This document shows positions 37,766-47,800 of a stretch of 64,000 nt of DNA, one piece after another. The translations under genes and the position numbers were made by a program. The DNA is from Exilibacterium tricleocarpae (lineage in GTDB: Bacteria; Pseudomonadota; Gammaproteobacteria; Pseudomonadales; Cellvibrionaceae), in NCBI RefSeq assembly GCF_007004655.1, contig NZ_ML660107.1:1-64000 (forward strand). The letters are read 5' to 3'. Position 1 is the first letter of the stretch; each line of letters opens with the position of its first letter. The notes below the pieces were generated by a model. It made no database searches and had not been told where the DNA came from. It saw only the letters and a list, made by a program, of their open reading frames with translations.

Positions 37766-40696
37766 ATGGCTAACTGGCGATATATGGCCATTATATTTCT
37801 GCTGTCAGTTGCGGCCGCACCGGTATCAGGGACGGCCATCGAAGCGGCGAGCGGCAAGCTCGACTTAAGCCACTGGTCGTTCACACAACACCCGAAATTG
37901 GCACTGCGAGGCGAGTGGGCGTTTTACTGGCAGGACTTTATCGCGCCGGCACCAACACAACACAAAACACAGCACCAGGAACAACAGCACATCTATGTTC
38001 CAGGCACCTGGAACCATTACGTCTGGGAGGGAAAAGAACTGCCCGGCAATGGCTACGCCAGCTACCGCCTGGTGGTAGAGCTTCCCGCCGAGCGCGAACA
38101 ACTGGCCCTGTACGTGAAGAGCCTCTATCGCGCAGCGGATATCTGGGTTAACGGCGAACGCTTATTGCGTGTCGGCCGCCCGGCGCGGGAACCGGCCGGT
38201 GAAATCCCCCGCGAGGCATTCTATGTCGTCGCGCTGCCCGACGCTGCCAACCGGCTCGATATCGTCGTGCATATATCCAGCTTCCACCATATCGACGGAG
38301 GCCTTAACCGCGCCTTTGAACTGGGCACCTATGACACTATCGTGCGCCATGAGCGCAATCGCCAACTGCTGGCCCATGCCGTATTCGGCGCAGCACTGGT
38401 ACTGGCCTGTATCTTCCTGACGATTTCACTGACGTTCAACCGCAGCGCCGACCGGGTTTACGCCTACGGCGCCGGGCTGAGTTTCAGCTATAGCCTGAGA
38501 GTCATGGGGACTGAAAAAATCTGGTTTATATTCAATCCCGCCATTCACGCCGACTGGGCGCTGCGCTTTGAATACTACGGCATGATCCTCACCCAGGTGT
38601 TTTACGTGTATGTGATTCGCGGCCTCTACCCGACCTGCACATCCGCACCCGTGTGTCGCCTGCTGGCAGCGCTCGGCGCCGCCAGTGTGGCGTTTATCAC
38701 GGTGACGCCGGCGGCAGTTTTTGCGTATGTACGCAACCCCTGGGCGATGTCTTTTTTCCTGGTAATCGGCTATGCCTGCTGGGTTACGCTCAAAGCCAAC
38801 AAAAGACGCCTGCCCGGCGCGCTGCCCATGGCGATTATCGCCTTTGCCAGCCTGCCGATTATGGCCAATGATGTGCTGGCGTTTTTCAATGTCTATCAAG
38901 GGGTGCTGTACAACGAACTGGCTTACTTCCTGGTCATGTCGGGTATTGTCGCGGTGTTGATGGGGCGGTTGTCAGGCAGTGCCAACGAAGCCGACAGGCT
39001 CGCGGCGGCACTGAGAAAAGCCAACGTCCGCCTGCGGCAAAGAGTGGACGCGCGCACCCGGGAACTGGCGGACAAAGTCGACGAGTTGGACCAACTCAAC
39101 CGGCAGGCGCAGCTCGACCGGGAAGTGGCGGTGGCCGCCAACCGAAAAAAAACCGAATTCCTGGGCATTATGAGCCACGAGGTACGTACACCGCTGAGCG
39201 CTATCCAGGGTGGCCTGCAGTTACTCGAACAGGAACCCCTCAGCGACAACGGCCGGCTCCTGCTCGACAACGCCATCGCCAGCGGTGCGTCGCTGTTGGA
39301 GATAGTCAACAACACACTGGATATCGCCCGCATTGAAACCAGCGACCACCACCTGCGGGGAAGGGACTTTTGCTTGTACGACTGGATCGACCAGTTGGCA
39401 GGGCTCGCGCGCATTCCCATAGAGGCAAAAGGTCTCGCGTTCATTACCGAGTTCAGCGGTCGGCTGTGTGTCGAAAAAGACACCCTGGTGCACGGGGACA
39501 GCCACAGCCTGCGCCAGATATTGATCAATCTGCTGAACAATGCCACCAAGTTCACCCAGCACGGCAGTATAACCCTGCGCATCACACAAACAGAGACCAC
39601 GCAGGGGACTGCCACTCTCCTGTTTGAGGTTGTGGATTCCGGTATCGGTATCAGCAGCGTTCAGCAGGACAGGATTTTCGAGCGCTTTTTCCAGTCCGAT
39701 ACGTCGTTCACCCGGGAACACTCCGGCACCGGGCTGGGCCTGTCTATTTCCCAGCGCCTGGCAGAGGCCATGGGCGGGGAAATCAAAGTGGACAGCCAGC
39801 CGGGGCAAGGCAGCCGGTTTTACCTGACGATAGAGCTGCCTATTGTCGTCAAACCTCATGCGCTACCCGAGACAGAGTTGCCGGCGACGCCGGCAGCGGT
39901 TGCCGAACAGCTTCATATTCTGATCGCCGAGGACGACAAGGCCAACCGCGATATCCTCAGGATACTGCTGGAGCGGGCCGGCCACAGCGTTACCGAGACG
40001 GCCACCGGCTGTGAAGCCGTAGCCGTGTGCAGACACCAGCGCTTCGACCTCATACTGTTGGATATACGTTTACCGGGCATCGATGGCGTGGCCGCCTGCC
40101 GCGCCATACGCAGCCTCAACGACCACCATGTGAACACACCCATAGTGGCGGTGACTGCCAATATCAACAAGACAGATATCCAAGCTTATCTGAGCAGTGG
40201 CCTGGACGGCGTGCTGCCGAAACCGGTATCGGCCTCCGCATTGGGCGCTTTGCTGCGCAACAACAGGCCCGGCGGGGAGGGGCCTGCGCCCCGGCAACTC
40301 GAATTCGCCACCACCGGCGCCGAAATACTGGATGAGCAAAACCTCGCCACACTGTTGCAGGCCATCGGGCCGGAATCTCTCGCCGAACAGCTACTGAACC
40401 TGCAGCAAAGCCTCGAACAGCTTGTCGATGCCCTGACTGCCGCCTGCCGGGCACACGATCTCAGGCAAACCAGAGAAATCGCCCACAAGCTCAAGGGCAA
40501 CGCCGCTTACCAGGGTAAAAACGCCCTGGCGCTGCTGTGCGATCAGGTCGAACACTATCCGGACACGGCGACCGCCGCCGAGTGGCATCAACTCATCGAA
40601 CAGATCCGACAGGCCAGCACACTGGCCCAGGATCACCTGTCGCGTTGGATGACAACACATCTGAGTTCGACTTACGCCGAACCCCAACCTCCCTAA
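37766..40696 (+). CDS. Hybrid sensor kinase: 7TMR-DISM, HisKA, HATPase, REC, Hpt
   Basis: 976 residues from ATG 37766 with AGGGGAGAAG before it. The longer frame upstream only reads the antisense of the regulator gene. A signal peptide precedes a periplasmic jelly-roll sensor (about 30-185; SHWSFTQHPKLALRGEWAFY). Seven membrane helices span about 200-400. A coiled coil precedes HisKA with phospho-His471 in FLGIMSHEVRTPLS. The ATPase domain holds LLNNATKF and SGTGLGLSIS. The receiver has D766 in LILLDIRLPG. A C-terminal Hpt domain carries H907 in AHKLKGNAAYQ. Signals bound in the periplasm, possibly sugars, are relayed H-D-H to the response regulator. The ligand is unknown. Confidence 0.93.
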   Translation: MANWRYMAIIFLLSVAAAPVSGTAIEAASGKLDLSHWSFTQHPKLALRGEWAFYWQDFIAPAPTQHKTQHQEQQHIYVPGTWNHYVWEGKELPGNGYASYRLVVELPAEREQLALYVKSLYRAADIWVNGERLLRVGRPAREPAGEIPREAFYVVALPDAANRLDIVVHISSFHHIDGGLNRAFELGTYDTIVRHERNRQLLAHAVFGAALVLACIFLTISLTFNRSADRVYAYGAGLSFSYSLRVMGTEKIWFIFNPAIHADWALRFEYYGMILTQVFYVYVIRGLYPTCTSAPVCRLLAALGAASVAFITVTPAAVFAYVRNPWAMSFFLVIGYACWVTLKANKRRLPGALPMAIIAFASLPIMANDVLAFFNVYQGVLYNELAYFLVMSGIVAVLMGRLSGSANEADRLAAALRKANVRLRQRVDARTRELADKVDELDQLNRQAQLDREVAVAANRKKTEFLGIMSHEVRTPLSAIQGGLQLLEQEPLSDNGRLLLDNAIASGASLLEIVNNTLDIARIETSDHHLRGRDFCLYDWIDQLAGLARIPIEAKGLAFITEFSGRLCVEKDTLVHGDSHSLRQILINLLNNATKFTQHGSITLRITQTETTQGTATLLFEVVDSGIGISSVQQDRIFERFFQSDTSFTREHSGTGLGLSISQRLAEAMGGEIKVDSQPGQGSRFYLTIELPIVVKPHALPETELPATPAAVAEQLHILIAEDDKANRDILRILLERAGHSVTETATGCEAVAVCRHQRFDLILLDIRLPGIDGVAACRAIRSLNDHHVNTPIVAVTANINKTDIQAYLSSGLDGVLPKPVSASALGALLRNNRPGGEGPAPRQLEFATTGAEILDEQNLATLLQAIGPESLAEQLLNLQQSLEQLVDALTAACRAHDLRQTREIAHKLKGNAAYQGKNALALLCDQVEHYPDTATAAEWHQLIEQIRQASTLAQDHLSRWMTTHLSSTYAEPQPP

Positions 40697-40866
40697 ACGC
40701 CAGTGCGATCGCAGACCTAACCCCGATTTTTTAAGACCAGTTATTAGAGGCCATAAAACCCCAATAGTATTATTTTAATACCATGCAAGAAAAAACTGCC
40801 TTCTTGTCAATAAATACTATTGTCCTATCATACCGGTTCCCGTCAATCAGAGAGGATCGTTTGAAA

Positions 40867-41334
40867 ATGGTTAAGGAAAGTTACCAGCGCAGCATATCCG
40901 TGGCAGCAACACCGGCCGATGCCTATCAGGCCTTAACTACAGGCTATGAACATTGGTGGACATCAACTCAGGGGAAGTCGTTTAACCAGGTGGGCGACAG
41001 GATCAGGTTCACCTTTCCCCCCAATGCCTCCTATTGGACATTCGAAGCAAAAAAATTAACACCTGGCAAACTGGTCGAATTGGAATGTGTGGAGGCCTAC
41101 CACATTATTGTCGATAAGCCCGAAGCTTCAAAAATTGAATGGTTGGGCACCAGGACAACCTGGGCAATCGAACCAACCGGGAACAAAACCGATATTCATT
41201 TTACCCATGAAGGACTGATACCGGCACTGCACTGTTACGACGTATGCAAAGCAGGCTGGGATATGTTTTTTGTCGATAGTTTACAGTCCTACCTCAATAC
41301 GGGCGCGGGGTCTCCTCACCAAGAGAACACCTAA
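40867..41334 (+). CDS. SRPBCC (AHSA1/START-like) domain protein
   Basis: 155 residues from ATG 40867, chosen because GAGAGGA lies 10 nt upstream. The sequence SYQRSISVAATPADAYQALT is the typical first strand and helix; later parts (WTFEAKKLTPGKLVELECVE, TDIHFTHEGL, FVDSLQSYL) complete the helix-grip fold. Such proteins bind hydrophobic ligands or act as co-chaperone-like factors; no specific role can be read. It precedes a DUF1330-like gene and an HxlR regulator on the same strand, a common trio in small stress or aromatic-response islands. Confidence 0.85.
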   Translation: MVKESYQRSISVAATPADAYQALTTGYEHWWTSTQGKSFNQVGDRIRFTFPPNASYWTFEAKKLTPGKLVELECVEAYHIIVDKPEASKIEWLGTRTTWAIEPTGNKTDIHFTHEGLIPALHCYDVCKAGWDMFFVDSLQSYLNTGAGSPHQENT

Positions 41335-41510
41335 CCCGTGATTGCACCCGTGTGTTTTATGCGGGTTCGCGTACCCATTCACTCCCGGCTTTGCTTGCAA
41401 ACCCGTTTTGGGCCTGCGCCGTGATTTAAAGCAGAAGAGAAACAGGCTTCATATGATGGCAACAGCAAGGCCGACGACTATACACAAATCGTATTCACCG
41501 GAGCGTATTT

Positions 41511-41945
41511 ATGAATCACTCAATTGAAGAACTAATGAAGTATTACGGCGATGGAAATAACTATCCATCCAAAAGCCAATGGAAAACACTGCTTGCTGGT
41601 GATTTGAACCGCCCTTTAACCGTTGTGAATTTCTTCAGGCTTCGCCAGCAGGCCGATTTCACAATAATTCAAACACCGATGACCGGCGAACAAGCCTTCG
41701 ACGAGTATGCGAAAACAAGTGTACCGAAAGTCGCCGCAGTAGGTGGTCACTTTGTTCTAAGGGGCGCGATTGCAGGTGATTTCATCGGTGAAGACGCAAA
41801 AAACTGGCATATTGTCGCGATTGGACAATACCCCAGACGGGAAAATTTTATCCGGTTGTTAGAGGACCAGGAGTACAGGGAAGCATTTAGATATCGCCAG
41901 GCGGCAGTCGAAAATCAAACGGTGTTTTTTGTCGACGCCATGTAA
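41511..41945 (+). CDS. DUF1330-like small protein
   Basis: 144 residues with an N-terminal extension (MNHSIEELMKYYGDGNNYP) before a dimeric alpha/beta-barrel ferredoxin-like fold: PLTVVNFFRLR, ASP/Glu-rich DEYAKTSVPKVAAVGGHFVL, WHIVAIGQYPRRENFIRLLE, FRYRQAAVENQTVFF. Proteins of this kind have unknown catalytic function. It lies between the SRPBCC gene and the HxlR regulator. Confidence 0.8.
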   Translation: MNHSIEELMKYYGDGNNYPSKSQWKTLLAGDLNRPLTVVNFFRLRQQADFTIIQTPMTGEQAFDEYAKTSVPKVAAVGGHFVLRGAIAGDFIGEDAKNWHIVAIGQYPRRENFIRLLEDQEYREAFRYRQAAVENQTVFFVDAM

Positions 41946-42118
41946 AAGCATGTCTACCGGGAGGCTTGCGCTCTCTCCAGCCTGCCTCACAATCGAGGAG
42001 TCAGTATCCACCATCACCCCGGGGTTGCCCCTCAGGAACTGACGGCATTGAAATGCCGTCAGACATCGCATAGTATTCACACACAAGAAAGTAGTAAAAA
42101 GGCGCATGGTATCAATAC

Positions 42119-42159
42119 CCAACCGTGAACCAGCCAACCGTGAAGCAGCCAACCGTGAA
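42119..42159 (+). repeat. Three CCAACCGTGAA repeats, 15-bp period, before HxlR gene
   Basis: CCAACCGTGAA occurs at 42119, 42134 and 42149, phased every 15 bp and ending 12 bp before the ATG at 42172. Tandem sites this close to a regulator gene could be an operator or just slippage; the sequence is not the usual HxlR palindrome. Confidence 0.5.
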
Positions 42160-42171
42160 TGAGAGCAACTC

Positions 42172-42534
42172 ATGCCCACCCGAAAAGAAATGGCCTCCTG
42201 TGATGGATTTGAGAGAATCGTGTCGATGATTGCAGGAAAGTGGAAACTCTGGATATTGAGAATCCTTATTTTTTCCGGCACCAAGCGCTTCAACGAATTG
42301 CGGCGGGAACTCAAAGGTATCACACAGACGATGCTGACCAGCCAGCTTCGCGCTCTCGAAGCCGATGGCCTGATCACTCGCGAGGTCTTTGCAGAGGTAC
42401 CACCCCGGGTTGAATATAGCGCGACGCCAAAGGCTCTGGCGTTAGAGAAGTTTTTTGCGGAGATGCATAAGTGGGCGGTCAGCAATGTAACGGAAGACAC
42501 TAAAGTCACAACCAAGAAGAAAGCAAAAGGCTAA
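42172..42534 (+). CDS. HxlR-family transcriptional regulator
   Basis: 120 residues. The winged-helix pattern FERIVSMIAGKWKLWILRIL, then FNELRRELKGITQTMLTSQL, and LEADGLITREVF with a Pro-Pro-Arg-Val-Glu-Tyr turn is diagnostic for HxlR. The family cysteine C10 (ASCDGF) is present, which in HxlR/HypR types can sense thiol-reactive compounds. Likely targets are the SRPBCC and DUF1330-like genes upstream or itself. It converges on the beta-barrel gene. Confidence 0.9.
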   Translation: MPTRKEMASCDGFERIVSMIAGKWKLWILRILIFSGTKRFNELRRELKGITQTMLTSQLRALEADGLITREVFAEVPPRVEYSATPKALALEKFFAEMHKWAVSNVTEDTKVTTKKKAKG

Positions 42535-42557
42535 GCAAATCACTCAATGCGTTTCAG

Positions 42558-43964
42558 TCAAAAATCAAACCGCAAAGTTACCGACACAGAAGTATTGTCC
42601 GGCAATTGGCTAAATGCGCCTTGCTGATCTGTGGCAGGGTTTATATATAACACACTCAACTCTACTTTCAGGTCCTCATGCCAGCGCAGCAACGACGTGG
42701 TAGCAGTGCCCTCAACGACATGCTCATCATTGTCGAGGTCATATATCCCTCTCAGTTCAAGTGATGAGCGCGAGAAATTCCCCGCTTGCCATAACACACG
42801 GGTGATTATGTCGCGGCTGAATGGTCGACTAAAGGCAAGGCTCTCTGCACGACTCACACCGGCCTCACCGGCAAACTCTACAGTGAGGGTTAACTCATCC
42901 CGATCACTCAAGATAGTGTAAAAAACCCTGTCAAAACCCACTACATATGAAAGATAGCTATCGAGGGCGGGAATGGGTGTGTCATCGAATTTATAAGGGC
43001 TGTGATAGGCCATCTCAAGCTTGAGCGCGACTCCCGTCAAAAAATCCGCAGTACCCGTAAAATCGGGAACCGCCCTGACACCCGCACCTATCATTCGGTT
43101 ACCGTAGTAGACGGGCGCTAGCGCAGCAGTGTTTAGCTGAGTCACAAATGGGTTGCGATCGGGCCCCTTGGCGGCAACCAATTGAAAGTCGGCGTTGAGA
43201 ACAGATAAATTAAATGTGCTTTGAAAACGTAGCGCGTAGAAATGCTCCTGTCGATCTGTCGGCTCGACACCGCGCTTCTCATCAAAAGCAAAATCACTAC
43301 TGCCGAGCCCCAGTCGCTGTCTATCAGGTGCAAACCGCGTGATCTGGAACCTGGGTAAAAAATACACCGCGACTGTAGGTTCGCCCACTATACCGCCGGT
43401 CCAGAGCCATCGGCCACGCACGCCCGTTTCGCCGAGCCGCACCGAATCCAAGAGGCTCACCCCCAAATCCCGCCGGTTCAAAATATCCAGAGGATTAAAC
43501 GTATCGGCAATACCCCAGTTTTCGACGAACTGACCCAACCTGATATCCCAGCTTTCTTGTTCGTAGGTCAAATAGGCTTCAAACAGCTCAAAGCGTTGAA
43601 AATTGTCATCAACAACATCGACGAGTAATTGCGGGCGAACATAGCCGGTGACTGTGCCAGCCAGCGAAAATTCAAGCTCAAGTTCAGCCGTCGCTAACAT
43701 CTGCTCATCATTGAAAAAGCTGTTTCTATCTCTGAGGTACAGCCGCGGTTTAACTTCCAGATAGCCTGAGAACTCGCTCAGTGAAACACCGCCGGAGCCC
43801 GCGGGAAAGCTATCACTTGCCGTCCCAACAAGGGTATCCAACACATCATCGACAGCAATCTCTTCGAGATCAGCCCCCTGAGCCGGTAAGCCGTTTATTG
43901 TCACAATGGACAAAAAGACAAACAGACAGCGGATGTCGAAGACCTTGAAAGATGAGAAATTCAA
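42558..43964 (-). CDS. Outer-membrane beta-barrel (DUF1302-like) of an RND/LolA-like operon
   Basis: 468 residues. A signal-like segment (residues 10-30) is followed by an acidic segment, then repeated alternating strands typical of an outer-membrane barrel (YLEVKPRLYLRDRNSFFNDE, WDIRLGQFVENWGIADTFNP, SLLDSVRLGETGVRG) and a terminal Phe (VSVTLRFDF). It resembles DUF1302-type barrels that occur with MMPL transporters. It is the last gene of a three-gene minus-strand operon, starting 11 bp after the LolA-like gene. It is likely the outer-membrane terminus of a lipid or hydrophobic-compound export route; the cargo is unknown. Confidence 0.8.
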   Translation of the reverse strand: MNFSSFKVFDIRCLFVFLSIVTINGLPAQGADLEEIAVDDVLDTLVGTASDSFPAGSGGVSLSEFSGYLEVKPRLYLRDRNSFFNDEQMLATAELELEFSLAGTVTGYVRPQLLVDVVDDNFQRFELFEAYLTYEQESWDIRLGQFVENWGIADTFNPLDILNRRDLGVSLLDSVRLGETGVRGRWLWTGGIVGEPTVAVYFLPRFQITRFAPDRQRLGLGSSDFAFDEKRGVEPTDRQEHFYALRFQSTFNLSVLNADFQLVAAKGPDRNPFVTQLNTAALAPVYYGNRMIGAGVRAVPDFTGTADFLTGVALKLEMAYHSPYKFDDTPIPALDSYLSYVVGFDRVFYTILSDRDELTLTVEFAGEAGVSRAESLAFSRPFSRDIITRVLWQAGNFSRSSLELRGIYDLDNDEHVVEGTATTSLLRWHEDLKVELSVLYINPATDQQGAFSQLPDNTSVSVTLRFDF

Positions 43965-43975
43965 AAAGAACCCCC

Positions 43976-44854
43976 CTATTTCACCAATGCTCGTTTTGTA
44001 AATAAGTCTTCTTTTAGGTTCTTTCTTTTTTCCCCGGTTTTTTTGCTGACATATTGAGACAAGTCCACATAATAGTGGTTAAATGACAATATCGTTTTCT
44101 TACCTGTTAAGTGGTTGGACATATCGACTTGCAACGGCCGCCAGAACCGGCCGTGAAACTGCTGCCAGCGGCTCGCTATTTTTGTTTTTAAGTGCGTGCC
44201 CGATTTGTCAAAATACTCAACTTTTGTTTGATACCAATAGTCTTTAGAGAGATAGAGCACCAGGCGCGAATAGGCGGTGTCCCGATAAGTCGGTTTTGCC
44301 TCAATCTTGAAAACGTCGGTCAATTCATTATTTATCTCTATAGCGGCTTCTTCAACAAACCGCCATTCATATTCATCGGGGTCCAGATCGTTGAGGTCCT
44401 CATAGGTAAACTCAGAGCCCTGAAAACTCGCTGTGTTGTTAGCGCCCGAGATCCTGCGCACCTTCTTTATAGCGGGTAAATACAGCCAGTTGTCGTCGAT
44501 GCTTCCGGAGTTCTCATAGTTGAGGGCCGATACACCTTTGATATCCGCCGGTGCAGTAAACTTAATAATCGATTTATCACCTTTACCAAAGCGCTCTAAA
44601 CTAATACGCCGAAATGCGCGCAGGGTCGACCGGCGGCTCGCATCATACAATCGCATTTCTCCCGAGACCACTTCATCTTTCCAGCCATGCAACACATTGT
44701 CCGAATGAACTACCAGTTGTTTTCCGTATACCCGCACGTCTTCCGGGCTAAATACCGGGGCAGTGGTCTGGGCACTGGCTACCGTTACACGTTGCGCCAG
44801 ACAGATGACAAGCAGTAAAGTTATTCGTAGCAAAAAAAGTTTGAACTTTTCCAT
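43976..44854 (-). CDS. Outer membrane lipoprotein-sorting (LolA-like) protein
   Basis: 292 residues from ATG 44854, with GGGGA ahead of it; the longer frame from 44947 adds residues without signal-peptide character. A signal peptide (RITLLLVICLAQRVTVASA) is followed by a LolA-like half-barrel: YDASRRSTLRAFRRISLERF, SIIKFTAPADIKGVSALNYE, NWLYLPAIKKVRRISGANNT, SFQGSEFTYEDL. This COG2834-type protein carries hydrophobic cargo across the periplasm. It lies 13 bp after the RND gene and 11 bp before the barrel gene, so the three act together. Confidence 0.88.
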   Translation of the reverse strand: MEKFKLFLLRITLLLVICLAQRVTVASAQTTAPVFSPEDVRVYGKQLVVHSDNVLHGWKDEVVSGEMRLYDASRRSTLRAFRRISLERFGKGDKSIIKFTAPADIKGVSALNYENSGSIDDNWLYLPAIKKVRRISGANNTASFQGSEFTYEDLNDLDPDEYEWRFVEEAAIEINNELTDVFKIEAKPTYRDTAYSRLVLYLSKDYWYQTKVEYFDKSGTHLKTKIASRWQQFHGRFWRPLQVDMSNHLTGKKTILSFNHYYVDLSQYVSKKTGEKRKNLKEDLFTKRALVK

Positions 44855-44867
44855 GATATTTCCCCGG

Positions 44868-47800
44868 TTAAGGCGCCGCGACATCACCGACATGCCGCCC
44901 GAATGGCGAATTGGCTGCCGCGACAAGGTTCGATGAGGACTCTGCATTCATCAGCGCCAGGGCAGCGGGGGTTACAATAAAATCCGCAAACCATGCGAGT
45001 GCGATCATTGAAACAGCCAGAATACCCATAAGATAGTTAGGTGAGAAACTGCTCATCAGCAGGGTGCTAAATCCGACGATCAATACCACAGTCGTGAGCG
45101 TTAGCGCATCACCACACTCTCGAAAAGTCTGAGCTAGTGCTTGCTCGGTGGAGCTGCCGGCGTTGATGGCACGGGTATACTTCGTAAAGAAGTGGATAGT
45201 GTCGTCAACGCAGACCCCCAGCGCGACCGCAGCGACGACAATAGCGGGGCCATCAATCATAATGTCCAGCCAGCCAAAAATACCGAGAGGAATGACAATG
45301 GGTAATACGTTAGGGAGGGCGCTCACCAACCCCAGCTTCCACGAACGAAAGAAAACACCGATCACAATAAGTATGACAACCAGGGCAACTGAAATAGATT
45401 TTAAGAAGCTTTCCGCAACGATAACGCCGGTGCGATCCATCAGTGTTTTCTTTCCTGAAATGCTCAGGCTTGCCAGCGGTTCAGGCGAACTCGATCCGGC
45501 AACCAACGCCGGGAACTCGTTGTGGGCAATCCTGTTAATTTTTTCAATAGCGGCCTGCTTTTCCTGGGTTGTACAAAGCAGACCTCTTCCCTGCATCCGA
45601 AAATGGCGGCGATCGGGGCTCAGTTGGGCGGTCAAGCTTTCGCCGGGACGGGCGCCATTCTCGTACTGAAGGTAGTATTGGGCGGCCAGCGTAGCGGCTG
45701 TTTGTGGCGGGGTATAACTATATTCTTCAGAGAATTCATCAAATTTTATCGACGCCTGCTTTGATAAACCAGGAATATCACTTTCATTGACTACCCTGTA
45801 GAATTCGGGATTGTCACCATTTTGAACTTGATGGATTTTTCTCAGAATATCCAACGGTGAGGTCAGGTCGGTAATAATCGATAGCTCCGAATCAGGTTTA
45901 GCCATTTCTTCTCGTAATCGATGTTCAAAGCGCTCGACTAATTGTAAGAACTCAGGCAAGACGCCGATACGTGTTTTGTCCCAGGCGTCATACCTGATCT
46001 GCAGCGCATCCAAGTGGCTCAGTTCCTCGCCCGTTAACGGCCTGATACCTTCGACGCCCCCCGATACGGCAATCCTTCTCGCTTTTAATACTTCGAGTGC
46101 CTTTGCTTCTTCCTCTGTAAGACCGACCCTGTCTTCCCGGTCACCAATACTGCTGAAAATTATTTCCAAATCTCCCGTTCCACCCAGGTGATCTTCGATC
46201 CAAATCAAATCGAGCAACACCGGATTTTCCTGTTTAAACATTCTGCGTTGGTCCGCATCGACCTTTACAAATAGCAATCCGATACAGGACAGCAAAACGA
46301 TAAGGCAGGAGCAAAATACGACCGGAATACGCCTGCGAACAATCAGGGATGCCCAGGCCTCAGATAAACTTTTACTCCAGAGACCGCCTCTACCGCTTTT
46401 CCGCATGTTCTGGTGAGGAAAGAGCGACAATAAAAGTGGAACAAGTGTCATGGTAAGTAGATAGGCAATTATCGTCCCGGCGGCCATACTCCAACCGAGC
46501 TGTTTTACCGGTGTGAGATCGTTGAGGACCAGCGAGCAAAAACCGACAGCCGTAGTGATTGTTGTCAGCAGCACCGGCAGGGCATTTTTCCTGATCACCT
46601 CAATGATTAGCTCTGCCTTGTCGTCAATATATCCCCGCATCAGCAACCATGCCGACACCAGGTGAATAGAGTCCGCAACACCAATAGCGGTTATCATATT
46701 CGGCATCATGGCAGTCAAATTATTGAAAAGAGTCCCGGTAAAGAAGAGACTGCCGACCGTTCCGAAAATTGAGGCGAACACAACCACCATAGGAATAAAA
46801 ACCCCCGCCAAACTCCTCGACAAGAGCGCCAGCGCAACGATAATCACAAGAAACATAAGCGGCAAAAATTTTGCATCTGCGGAACCGACTATCTCGAAGT
46901 TTCTTTCCAACACAGGCACACCACCCAGCCTGAAAGTGTACGGACTCAGCGGCGATGGTGAAAAGCCGGCGGGCGTACTGATGCCGGCAGATAAATCGGC
47001 CACATCAACATAGTCACCATCACCCGACTGACGGTAAACATGGTACTTTTTGATGGTTTCACCCTGCCTGTTTTTAATAAAGTTTTTGGTGGGGTCTAAC
47101 AATGAATGCGACAAACGACTTTTTTCTGCGCCGGCAGGCAGAGAGGAAACCCAGTTTTCCATATCGCGGTAAGCCCGGGTCTTTACGGAGAGCCCACTCT
47201 CAATATTTAGAAAGTGCTCTATCCCTCGCAGCGCACTGCGCTGATACTGAACGGAGTAGAGCTTGTCGACAAGGGCAGAGTTATCGCTAAAGCCTTCGAC
47301 ATTTGGACGTATTATTTGAATTTGAATCGCCGTAGTAGTGGCGGCTTGATCAACAATCGAGTCTAACAGTAAAGCCTCACCCTGAAACTGGTCGAAATCG
47401 GCATCATCTCCCAGAAACCGGCGCACCCGAAGCTCGCCGATTTTGTCTGCAGCCCGCCTGGCGCCCAGTACGGCTACCATACGTTCTACCAGATCATCCT
47501 CCGTCAAGTCACCGGGCGGCTGTGCAACCAAATCACTAAAGAGCAGGCCTTTTTCCGCACCGTCCCCGGCGGCGACCTCTCCCCAGCGAATCCAGGGACT
47601 GTAAGTCAGACTCCTTACGTGCCTGACCCCCGGAACTGTTAGAAATTGCTCAGTTAGTCGTTGGATCGCTGTCAATGATTCAGGACTGAAAACGCCAAAC
47701 TCGTCCTCTGTGTTTTCGAACGTTACGAGCACGTAATCTTCAGCGATAAACTGCTTCTCAATATCAAAATACGCTTTAACCGTGGCGTCGCCGGTGTCAA

